From Acidobacteria bacterium 13_1_20CM_3_53_8 (lineage in GTDB: Bacteria; Acidobacteriota; Blastocatellia; Pyrinomonadales; Pyrinomonadaceae), in the NCBI GenBank assembly GCA_001920415.1, contig MNJR01000099.1:23657-71281 (forward strand): 47,625 nt of DNA. Reading direction: 5' to 3'. A model generated the notes under the pieces. It was not told the origin of the DNA. It made no database searches and saw only the letters and a list, made by a program, of their open reading frames with translations. This document shows positions 41,648 to 47,625 of this stretch, in pieces (position 1 is the stretch's first letter; every line of letters starts with the position of its first letter). The position numbers were made by a program, and so were the translations under genes.

Positions 41648-43369
41648 GTGGGATCACCGTTAATAGTTTTGACGGCTTCCAACACGGAAGCCAGTGAATA
41701 CAAGCACAGCATCTGGCAACAGATGCTATCTGCGACCATCCCTCATAAATACAGCAAGACTTTTTTCAGCCAAGTCTCGTTCGAGAATGAATCCTGGCCC
41801 GACGGTCGAGCCAAGTACGTTCCGAACGGCCTGCGAATGGTCGAAACTCTCTTGCTCAGAAATTATTCTGAAGATGATGTGGTGGTCTGCTATCTAGAGA
41901 ACCTGGAAAAATTCGTAGGCCCCGAAACGAAAGCCTTAGCCATTCACGCGCACAACCCTCTGGGCATCTCCTACGCTACGGACGTTTACTCGAAACTCGC
42001 TGGCGAGAATTTGATGCCACTGAACGCGTATGAATTCTTGAAAATCATCACGCATCCGGTCATCAAAAAATACAGGCCGAAGATAATCGTAGGCGGCCCC
42101 GGCGCGTGGCAGCTTGAGAAGGCAAATCGCCTGGACGAATTTAATATTGATTACTTGATTGACGGCGAGATAGAGATGGTCTTTACAGAACTCTTCGAGC
42201 GCATAATCCAGAATGATCCGACTCTGCCGCGTATCATCAAAATTCCGAAGGATAAGCAACCCGCAGTCGAAGACATCCCCGTAGTTCGTCATCGTTCCAC
42301 TTTCGGGGTCGTGGAAATTACGCGCGGCTGTGGTCGTGGCTGCCAGTTCTGCTCACCCGCTACAAAAGTCGGTCGCTCGTTCCCGCTCTCTCATATCATG
42401 GAGAGTGTAAGGATGAACGCGCGCGAGGGCGCGACCGAGATAATGATCGCTTCTGAGGACATGTTCCTCTACGAGCAGCTACCGAATTTCACGCCGAACG
42501 TGCCCGCGCTCATAGAGCTATTCAAAGGCATCAAGAGCGTGCCCGGCATCGAAACGATTCAGACATCACACATCACTATGGCTCCGGTCGTAAAAGACCC
42601 TTCTATCATAGAGCAACTGACGCCCTACATAGTGCCCTACTCGCACGTTCATCACAAAGATTCAACAGACCCGAAGCAATGTATGATTGATCCTATCATC
42701 GGCTTGGAGACGGGAAGCCCGCGCCTCTTCAACATCTTCATGAAGGGCAAAGGTTATCCGTACAAATCTCACCAGTGGCGCGACGTTGTGGTTAAAGGCA
42801 TGGAGATTCTGAACCGCCACAACTGGTTCCCGTTCTGCACATTCATAATAGGATTGCCGGGCGAAACGGACGAGGACACAAAACAGTCATTGGATTTATT
42901 ATCGGATTTGCGCGACGCGAAGGGAACGTTCGTGCCGACATTCTTCGTGCCCTTAGAGAACACGCGTATGGAGAAGAAATCCAGCGCGAAGCTGATTGAG
43001 ATGACAGACCTTCAGTGGGAGTTCTTCTTCACCTGCTGGAAATATAATCTGGAATTCTGGTACGGCGGCTCGAAGGCGAACTTCAAGTTCTCTTTGGGGA
43101 TGCCGCTCTACTACAACATGCTCGGCAAGAAATTGTTCGGCAACGGCATCAAGTATCCATTGATGCGATTCGCAGGCGTGCCAGACCGCTTCATGCGCAA
43201 GCATATGTATCTTGACTTCACAGGCCGCCCGCGCAACCACGCCGGTATGAAGCCGCTAGACAAAGAGATACTCCCCGGCTTCGAGACCATCAAGGGCTTG
43301 AACATGATTGACGCAAGCCAACTGCAAATCGGCAGAAGCAGTGAACCCGTGCACGCCTCTGGTGATTAA
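41648..43369 (+). CDS. Cobalamin-type radical SAM enzyme, substrate unknown
   Basis: A 573-residue enzyme. The N-terminal 190 residues form a Rossmann-like B12-binding domain with the KIIVGGPGAWQLEKANRLDE loop and DYLIDGEIEMVF. The radical SAM core has cluster cysteines C228, C232 and C235 (GCGRGCQFCSPA), GLETGSPRLFNIFMKG, and IIGLPGETDEDTKQSLDLL. The remaining part (about 430-573) is an aromatic-rich tail with WYGGSKANFKFSLG and GMKPLDKEILPGFE. Such proteins do methylations or C-C couplings on lipids, antibiotics or cofactors. GTG 41648 has GGAGG 9 bases upstream. It has no clear biosynthetic neighbours, so the substrate is open. Confidence 0.85.
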   Translation: MGSPLIVLTASNTEASEYKHSIWQQMLSATIPHKYSKTFFSQVSFENESWPDGRAKYVPNGLRMVETLLLRNYSEDDVVVCYLENLEKFVGPETKALAIHAHNPLGISYATDVYSKLAGENLMPLNAYEFLKIITHPVIKKYRPKIIVGGPGAWQLEKANRLDEFNIDYLIDGEIEMVFTELFERIIQNDPTLPRIIKIPKDKQPAVEDIPVVRHRSTFGVVEITRGCGRGCQFCSPATKVGRSFPLSHIMESVRMNAREGATEIMIASEDMFLYEQLPNFTPNVPALIELFKGIKSVPGIETIQTSHITMAPVVKDPSIIEQLTPYIVPYSHVHHKDSTDPKQCMIDPIIGLETGSPRLFNIFMKGKGYPYKSHQWRDVVVKGMEILNRHNWFPFCTFIIGLPGETDEDTKQSLDLLSDLRDAKGTFVPTFFVPLENTRMEKKSSAKLIEMTDLQWEFFFTCWKYNLEFWYGGSKANFKFSLGMPLYYNMLGKKLFGNGIKYPLMRFAGVPDRFMRKHMYLDFTGRPRNHAGMKPLDKEILPGFETIKGLNMIDASQLQIGRSSEPVHASGD

Positions 43370-43485
43370 GGCAAAAGTAAAAAGGTAAAAGGCAAAGGAA
43401 AGGCAAAAGTAAAAAGGCAAAAGTGAAGGAGGTTGAATTCCTTCCTTACTTTTGCCTTTTACCTTTTTACTTTTGCCTTTCCGCT
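43370..43485. repeat. ggcaaaa heptamer hairpin, third copy
   Basis: The 5' arm (43370-43430) has two runs of ggcaaaa/gtaaaaa/ggtaaaa units; the 3' arm (43441-43481) is complementary. It abuts the radical SAM stop and contains the LigD-type stop (RQK ending). It sits between convergent genes. Confidence 0.9.
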
Positions 43486-43919
43486 ATGTGTCCCGCAACT
43501 GCGTAGCGATCTTTCACCTTCTGCAAGAGCCACTGCGGGCGGCCACGCTCCTCGCGTCCCTTCATCTTGAAGAGACGCCATGCACCTTTCAATCTCTCGC
43601 CGTGAAGCGTGAACTTGAGCGTGCCCTTATTCCATTCGGCCAATGGGTCTTCGCCCTCCTCCACGTCGAACGTTCCAATGTCCCAGCGATAGACTTGGCC
43701 TGCGCCGTAATGTCCCTCAGAAATTTCGCCTACGAATTTCAGGTAAGATAGCGCATGGTCTTCGACCTCTACGGCCAGACGTTTTACTGTAGGATCAAGC
43801 GAAGGGCCTTTCGGCACAGCCCAGCTTTTCAGCGTGCCGCCAATCTCCAATCGGAAATCCCAATGAAGATGGCTCGCGTGATGCTCTTGAACAACAAAAC
43901 TGCGCTTCTTATTTCCCAA
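43467..43919 (-). CDS. Free-standing LigD-type 3'-phosphoesterase
   Basis: A 150-residue protein equal to the 3'-phosphoesterase (PE) domain of bacterial LigD. It has the signature [18 protein letters not shown] with its His/Asp metal residues, [22 protein letters not shown], and [21 protein letters not shown] removes 3'-phosphate and 3'-ribonucleotide ends during end joining. Ligase and polymerase domains are absent here. The start is TTG 43919; the upstream codons ([18 protein letters not shown]) are open but are repeat DNA, so the true N-terminus may have been cut by the repeat. The last residues RQK are also repeat-encoded. Topoisomerase IB is nearby on the same strand. Confidence 0.9.
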   Translation of the reverse strand: MGNKKRSFVVQEHHASHLHWDFRLEIGGTLKSWAVPKGPSLDPTVKRLAVEVEDHALSYLKFVGEISEGHYGAGQVYRWDIGTFDVEEGEDPLAEWNKGTLKFTLHGERLKGAWRLFKMKGREERGRPQWLLQKVKDRYAVAGHIAERQK

Positions 43920-43934
43920 AGCTCTCTTCTTCTT

Positions 43935-44055
43935 AGCGAGCTTATCTTTTATCTTTGCGCCTTTGCGTGAACCCTCAATTCTCTTTTAGCTCAAGAATCA
44001 TATGAATTGAAGGTTCTCGCAAAGGCGCAAAGGAAAATGCTTAAGCTCGCAAAGG
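43935..44055. repeat. gcgagctt/ctttgcgc hairpin element, copy 3
   Basis: 5' half gcgagcttatcttttatctt followed by tgcgcctttgcgtgaacc; loop tagctcaagaatcat; 3' half gttctcgcaaaggcgcaaag and taagctcgcaaag. Closely matches the copies at 16360 and 28400. Confidence 0.9.
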
Positions 44056-44067
44056 GGTTGAGTATTC

Positions 44068-45633
44068 TTAATCCTCTTCTTCTACTTCTGAAAGATCGCT
44101 GTTGGCCGGGCCGTTGATGACTTTGCCGTAAGCATCGTAGCGCGAGCCGTGACAGGGACAGTCCCAAGTTTTTTCCAGCGAATTCCAGTCAACGACGCAA
44201 CCCAGGTGACGGCAGAACGCGGAGCGCTCGTGTATTGCGCCAGACTCGTCTCTGTAAACCGCGACCTTCTGTAATCCGCGTCGAATGATTGCGCCCTCGC
44301 CCTGCTTTATCTCATCAATGGAATCAACTTCGCCCGGCGTGACCAGATCAGCGTACTGCACTGCGACGTTCAAATTCTCGCCAGCAAAGCGCGGCAACGC
44401 GCGCAAATTTTTACGCGACGGATCGTAAATCTTTGCCCACTCGTTCTCGCGCCCCATTATGAGGTCTGTCAATAAAATTCCGGCGATTGTCCCGTGCGTC
44501 ATCCCGTTGCCGGAATCGCCCGTAGCTATGAAGACATTCTCCTCGTCCATAGGGTTTGGGCCAATGAAGGCCAGGCTGTCAACAGGCTCCATCACCTCGC
44601 CCGACCAGCGATAGAGAATCTCGCTCGCTTGAGGCCAACGCGTGCGCGTCCACCTTTCAAGATACGCGAACCTTTTCCCTGCGTCATCCGCCTGACCAGA
44701 CTTGTGATCTTCGCCGCCGACAATCAGCACGTCGTAATCGCCATCTTCAAAAGGCCCGCTTTGTATGCGAACGTAGTGATACGGGTTGGGCGTGTCCCAA
44801 AGGAGCGCTTTCGTAACTGAAGCAGAGGGAACGCGCACGCCTATGACGTAAGTGAGATAAGGAGCTTGCTTGGTGTGAATGGCGATGAGATCGTTGACGG
44901 GCGTGTTCGTTGCGACCACAACTTCGTCTGCTGTGACGACTGCGCCGCTTGCTGTTTCAATACGCGCTCGTTCTCCGCCTTCAATCTTGCTCGCATGCGT
45001 GCTAGTGAAGATAGCCGCGCCGTGCTTTCCCATCGCGCGAGCCAGCCCCGCAAGATATTTTAAGGGATGAAACTGCGCCTGACGCGGAAAGCGCAGAGCC
45101 TTGCCCGTATCAAAATCTTTAATCGGCGCGCGCTCCACCATCTCTAAAACGATACCAGCGCGATAGGCTGCATCAAGTTCCTTCTCTAAAATCTCTTTCG
45201 ACTCGTCCGGCGGAGTAAACAGATAACCGTCCACTCGCTCGAAGTCGCAATCAATCTTCTCCTCTGAGACAATCTCTTCAACGCGATCAATCGCAGCCGT
45301 GTGGCTACGGGCTGCGAGTTGCGCGCCACGCTCGCCATGAAGCCGCTCAAGCTCGAAGTAGCGGTCGTCGAGCGCATTCACAAGATGCGCAGTAGTCCTG
45401 CCCGTCATGCCGCCGCCGATTAGCCCATCGTCTAGCACCACGACCGCCTTGCCTTCGCGCGCGAGCAGATAAGCCGTAGTCATGCCCGCAATGCCTGCGC
45501 CTACGACGCAAACGTCTGCCTCGATACTCTTTTCAAGCGGCGCGGTCTCCATGCGCGCATCAACGGTCGCCATCCAGACTGATACTGTGCTGCCTGAGTC
45601 GGTCTTATTCTCAACTTCACTTTCTTCGCTCAT
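44068..45633 (-). CDS. FAD-dependent oxidoreductase fused to a Rieske domain
   Basis: A 521-residue protein. The dinucleotide-binding fold [22 protein letters not shown] (about 39-62) starts a DAO-type FAD domain, which includes [12 protein letters not shown] and [19 protein letters not shown] near the flavin-binding end. A linker leads to a C-terminal Rieske domain with the 2Fe-2S ligands CRHLGC and [12 protein letters not shown]. The same architecture is seen in Bacillus subtilis YhfW and related proteins of unknown substrate. It is likely an amine or aminoacid-type oxidase that passes electrons through the Rieske centre. It is preceded by a winged-helix regulator on the same strand, across hairpin DNA. 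Confidence 0.9.
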   Translation of the reverse strand: MSEESEVENKTDSGSTVSVWMATVDARMETAPLEKSIEADVCVVGAGIAGMTTAYLLAREGKAVVVLDDGLIGGGMTGRTTAHLVNALDDRYFELERLHGERGAQLAARSHTAAIDRVEEIVSEEKIDCDFERVDGYLFTPPDESKEILEKELDAAYRAGIVLEMVERAPIKDFDTGKALRFPRQAQFHPLKYLAGLARAMGKHGAAIFTSTHASKIEGGERARIETASGAVVTADEVVVATNTPVNDLIAIHTKQAPYLTYVIGVRVPSASVTKALLWDTPNPYHYVRIQSGPFEDGDYDVLIVGGEDHKSGQADDAGKRFAYLERWTRTRWPQASEILYRWSGEVMEPVDSLAFIGPNPMDEENVFIATGDSGNGMTHGTIAGILLTDLIMGRENEWAKIYDPSRKNLRALPRFAGENLNVAVQYADLVTPGEVDSIDEIKQGEGAIIRRGLQKVAVYRDESGAIHERSAFCRHLGCVVDWNSLEKTWDCPCHGSRYDAYGKVINGPANSDLSEVEEED

Positions 45634-45651
45634 AGCTCCCTCACTTAAAAG

Positions 45652-45772
45652 CAGTGACGAGTGACGAGCAAGAAAAAAGTTTTCAGTTTTCAGTTTTCAG
45701 AAGAAAACCGGAAAGCTTTTAACTTAAAACTTAAAACTAAAAACTGTAAACTCATCTTGTCACTTGTCACTG
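45652..45772. repeat. Compound heptamer hairpin, outer gtgacga, inner ttttcag
   Basis: The outer arms are gtgacga gtgacga (45653-45667) and cttgtcacttgtcactg (45756-45772). The inner stem is ttttcag ttttcag ttttcag with complementary aaaactt/aaaacta/aaaactg units (45721-45746). The 3' arm provides the stop and the SDK ending of the upstream regulator, as at the end of cpxR. Confidence 0.9.
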
Positions 45773-46389
45773 TCTTTATATTTTTTCTTTCCGGCAGCTT
45801 CAGGTTCTTCGGCCCAGAAGACCCAGGCCGCACCGTTGCGGTGGCGTTCACGCTTTGCAAGAACTTCGCGCTCTTCCAGTAGAGAGCGCGCGCGGCGCTG
45901 GACGATGGCGTAAAGGTACTGCGATAGGTCTGCGAACTCCCATCCGCGCTCGGCCAAATCCGTTCTGTCGAACGCGCGCTCAAGCTGCGCCCGCTTCCTT
46001 TCAAATAGGCTTGCAACGCGCTCCGCCATCTCTTCGCAGATTGCTTGGAACTCGCTGCGCTCGTCGCGCCCTATGACGGGAAAGTTTAATTCGTAGTATC
46101 GCTCCGTAGGATAGCGCTTCTCCCATTCCTCTGATTCTCGCAAAAGTTCGCTCCCGACCATCTCATTGATGTGCGCGTGGACGCTGGGTTTAGAGATGTT
46201 CAACTCTTTAGCGAGTTGCGCAATCGTGCGCGGCTCGCGCGCCACCAGGTTGATGATCTCTTCCTTCGTCCCATCTATCAAAAGTTTCTTCTGCGCTATG
46301 GCCGCCCACGGGTCGCTGTAGCCTTCCCCCTTCGCAGACACGCACTCACAAGCGAACCGCAACTCCCGGAATCCGTCCGGCACCGTCAT
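45760..46389 (-). CDS. ArsR-type winged-helix transcription regulator
   Basis: A 209-residue protein. The winged helix (about 40-100) has TKEEIINLVAREPRTIAQLAKELN and recognition helix ISKPSVHAHINEMVGSELLRE. The longer C-terminal half is helical (RSEFQAICEEMAERVASLFERKRAQLERAF), probably for dimerisation. There is no cysteine metal site in the helix as in metal-sensing ArsR. It precedes the FAD/Rieske gene on the same strand, so it probably regulates it and itself through the palindrome at 46412-46433. The tail SDSDK is repeat-encoded. Confidence 0.8.
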   Translation of the reverse strand: MTVPDGFRELRFACECVSAKGEGYSDPWAAIAQKKLLIDGTKEEIINLVAREPRTIAQLAKELNISKPSVHAHINEMVGSELLRESEEWEKRYPTERYYELNFPVIGRDERSEFQAICEEMAERVASLFERKRAQLERAFDRTDLAERGWEFADLSQYLYAIVQRRARSLLEEREVLAKRERHRNGAAWVFWAEEPEAAGKKKYKDSDK

Positions 46390-46696
46390 TTTCCACCCCT
46401 TTACATTTTGGGTGTTAGGCTGTATCCTAACACGCAGTTAGCCTTGACCCTAATTCCCCTAATAACATGTGGGTAAGTAACCGTCATGTTGATGTGTTGG
46501 TCTGGGGTAGAATATAGCACTAAACGGGGCGCAACGGCTTGGGCCGAGGCCGCTAAACCTATTCCTTCAACTTTTATCCATTTAATCTCAACGGAATCGC
46601 TAAATACTTCCCCTCGATACCATTTCCACTAGAACCAATCGCCCTCCCGCGAGCGCCATCTCGCGATTGGGCAATTCTTCTCAAAAGGAGGTAGAT
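46390..46696. other. Divergent intergenic region
   Basis: 307 bases holding the palindromic operator (46412-46433), a weak promoter pair for the rightward gene (TTGATG 46489 and TATAGC 46513) and a hairpin at 46635-46670 (ccaatcgc with gcgattgg) just before its ribosome site. No gene. Confidence 0.5.
46412..46433. promoter_or_regulatory. Candidate operator: perfect palindrome
   Basis: GTGTTAGG (46412-46419) and CCTAACAC (46426-46433) are exact complements with a 6-base centre. It lies 23 bases upstream of the winged-helix regulator start, where such dimers typically bind to repress their own gene and the divergent one. Confidence 0.65.
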
Positions 46697-47368
46697 ATGA
46701 AACGTCAAATCACTTTGCTTCTGGCAATCGCGCTTCTGCTCTCGCTTGGTCTTCTCGCCAACGCAACGGGAAACTCGTCTATGACTCGCGCGGCTGCACA
46801 TCCGAGTCTGTCAGAGCAGAACACTAAGATGAAGCAGCTAGACTTTCGCAGCGCCATGCGCAAGCTCTGGGAGGATCACATCACGTGGACGCGGGTGTTC
46901 ATTATTAGCGCCGCAGCAGACCTGCCCGACAGAGATGCAGCGACCCAACGCCTGTTGCAGAATCAGGTTGACATCGGAAACGCGATTAAACCGTATTATG
47001 GCGAGGCGGCTGGAAACCAACTGACCGCGCTACTGAAAGATCATATCTTAATATCGGCGGATGTGGTCGCTGCGGCCAAGGCAAATGATCAGGCGAAGCT
47101 CGCAGACGCGAATCGTCGCTGGCTCGCCAACGCCGATCAGATTGCGGATTTCTTGAACAAGGCGAATCCGCAGAACTGGCCGGATGGTGAGATGAGGACG
47201 ATGATGCACGACCATCTCAAACTTACTACCAACGAGGCAGTAGCGCGATTGCACGGAGACTGGGCAGGTGACGTTAAAGCTTACGACGACGTGCATCAGC
47301 AGATTCTGCTCATGGCCGACATGCTCAGCGACGGAATCATCAAGCAGTTTCCAAACAAGTTCAGGTGA
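46697..47368 (+). CDS. Exported helical-bundle protein, conserved unknown
   Basis: 223 residues from ATG 46697, which has AAAGGAGG 7 bases upstream. Signal peptide at 1-23 (LLLAIALLLSLGLLANA). The mature part is four to six helices with LRKLWEDHITWTRVF-like motif (MRKLWEDHITWTRVFIISAA), NQVDIGNAIKPYYGEAAGNQ, LTALLKDHILISADVV and MMHDHLKLTTNEAVARL. Regularly placed His and Asp/Glu residues (EDH, KDH, HDH) suggest metal binding in a four-helix bundle; that is inference. Similar unnamed proteins are known to me from several bacterial groups. It is divergent from the winged-helix regulator. Confidence 0.8.
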   Translation: MKRQITLLLAIALLLSLGLLANATGNSSMTRAAAHPSLSEQNTKMKQLDFRSAMRKLWEDHITWTRVFIISAAADLPDRDAATQRLLQNQVDIGNAIKPYYGEAAGNQLTALLKDHILISADVVAAAKANDQAKLADANRRWLANADQIADFLNKANPQNWPDGEMRTMMHDHLKLTTNEAVARLHGDWAGDVKAYDDVHQQILLMADMLSDGIIKQFPNKFR

Positions 47369-47369
47369 T

Positions 47370-47465
47370 AAGAGAAAGAGTTTCAAGTTTCAAGTTTCAG
47401 GTTTCAGGTTTCAAGTTAAAGAAGCTTTCCTAACTTGAAACCTGAAACCTGAAACTCTTTCTCTT
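47370..47465. repeat. Heptamer hairpin, unit tttcaag, third copy
   Basis: 5' arm aagagaaag then tttcaag tttcaag tttcagg tttcagg tttcaag (47370-47418). 3' arm cttgaaa cctgaaa cctgaaa then ctctttctctt (47432-47465). It starts just after the stop of the exported protein. Confidence 0.9.
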
Positions 47466-47508
47466 ATGAGAGGAGGCACTATCAAAGTTAGTACCCCTCT
47501 CATAAGAG
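47461..47508. repeat. Perfect 13-bp inverted repeat
   Basis: ctcttatgagagg (47461-47473) and cctctcataagag (47496-47508), loop 22. It directly follows and slightly overlaps the tttcaag hairpin and lies upstream of the DUF2231 gene; it may be an operator or mRNA leader hairpin. Confidence 0.7.
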
Positions 47509-47532
47509 TCAGTGCTAAAGAAGGAGATAACC

Positions 47533-47625
47533 ATGTCAAGTCCTGCAAGCATCGCTGGACATCCCATACATCCGATGCTCATTCCATTCCCAATAGCTCT
47601 CTGGTTCTTTTCTCTCATAGCAGAC
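47533..47625 (+). CDS. DUF2231 membrane protein, cut by the window end
   Basis: The first 31 codons are present. MSSPASIAGHPIHPMLIPFP followed by IALWFFSLIAD carries the GHPIHPMLIPFPIALW signature of DUF2231 inner-membrane proteins and the start of the first helix. The ATG has GAAGGAGA upstream. The 3' end lies outside the window. Confidence 0.85.
   Translation, partial: MSSPASIAGHPIHPMLIPFPIALWFFSLIAD

Noticed and set aside
41648-43369. Naming the radical SAM enzyme as tetraether or membrane-spanning lipid synthase
   Set aside because: The cysteine pattern beyond CxxxCxxC does not show the extra cluster ligands of tetraether synthase, and I cannot run a phylogeny.
1-47625. Insertion sequences, prophage or integrative element
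   Set aside because: No transposase, integrase or phage structural protein is encoded; the inverted repeats flank no coding cargo.

Overview
The window looks like a piece of a free-living Gram-negative chromosome, probably Acidobacteriota and possibly Blastocatellia. This placement is inferred from the gene style: an Oar-like TonB receptor with a carboxypeptidase-regulatory domain, many short secreted proteins of unknown function, zinc-ribbon/PDZ proteins and a bactofilin. No rRNA or tRNA gene, CRISPR array, insertion sequence or prophage was seen. Base composition is moderately GC-rich. The clear exception is an AT-richer orphan DNA methyltransferase near 37.4-38.8 kb.

Layout. 0-7.6 kb: envelope-type proteins (zinc ribbon/DUF4234, an M15-like peptidase, a two-PDZ protein), a UPF0158 protein, a VapC-like toxin with an unusual lysine-rich partner, and ispH. 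7.9-12.2 kb: an Oar-like outer-membrane receptor and an APC amino-acid permease. 12.2-15.4 kb: a Cpx-like envelope-stress module with an LTxxQ (Spy/CpxP) protein divergent from cpxR-cpxA and GTAAA-N5-GTAAA boxes between them. 15.4-23 kb: a bactofilin, secreted proteins, an SGNH lipoprotein, a Ski2-like helicase split over two overlapping frames, and a TonB-like protein. 23.2-28.9 kb: secA, a TPR-TonB protein, a helical-repeat protein and a GlsB/YeaQ protein. 29-33.1 kb: a leftward run of RsbW-like kinase, STAS antagonist, DUF2062, TPR and DUF2227 genes. 33.4-37.3 kb: aroA-aroK, then rtcB interrupted by a mini-intein. 37.4-43.9 kb: the methyltransferase, a GT-C-type membrane protein, topoisomerase IB, a cobalamin-type radical SAM enzyme and a free-standing LigD phosphoesterase. 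44-47.6 kb: a FAD/Rieske oxidoreductase with its winged-helix regulator, a secreted helical protein, and the start of a DUF2231 membrane protein.

The most striking structure is between the genes. Nearly every non-overlapping gene junction holds a long hairpin whose arms are degenerate tandem repeats, usually of 7 bases (units such as ggcaaaa, gtgacaa, tttcaag, atggtaa, gtgagca, gattttg), sometimes 8 or 10. Different hairpins use different units but share one architecture. Several are near-copies of each other at distant sites. Many run into the flanking gene and supply its stop codon, so unrelated proteins end in the same few residues. They resemble the heptameric STRR repeats of cyanobacteria, but here they are folded into palindromes at gene ends. 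I regard this as the best candidate in the window for an undescribed system.
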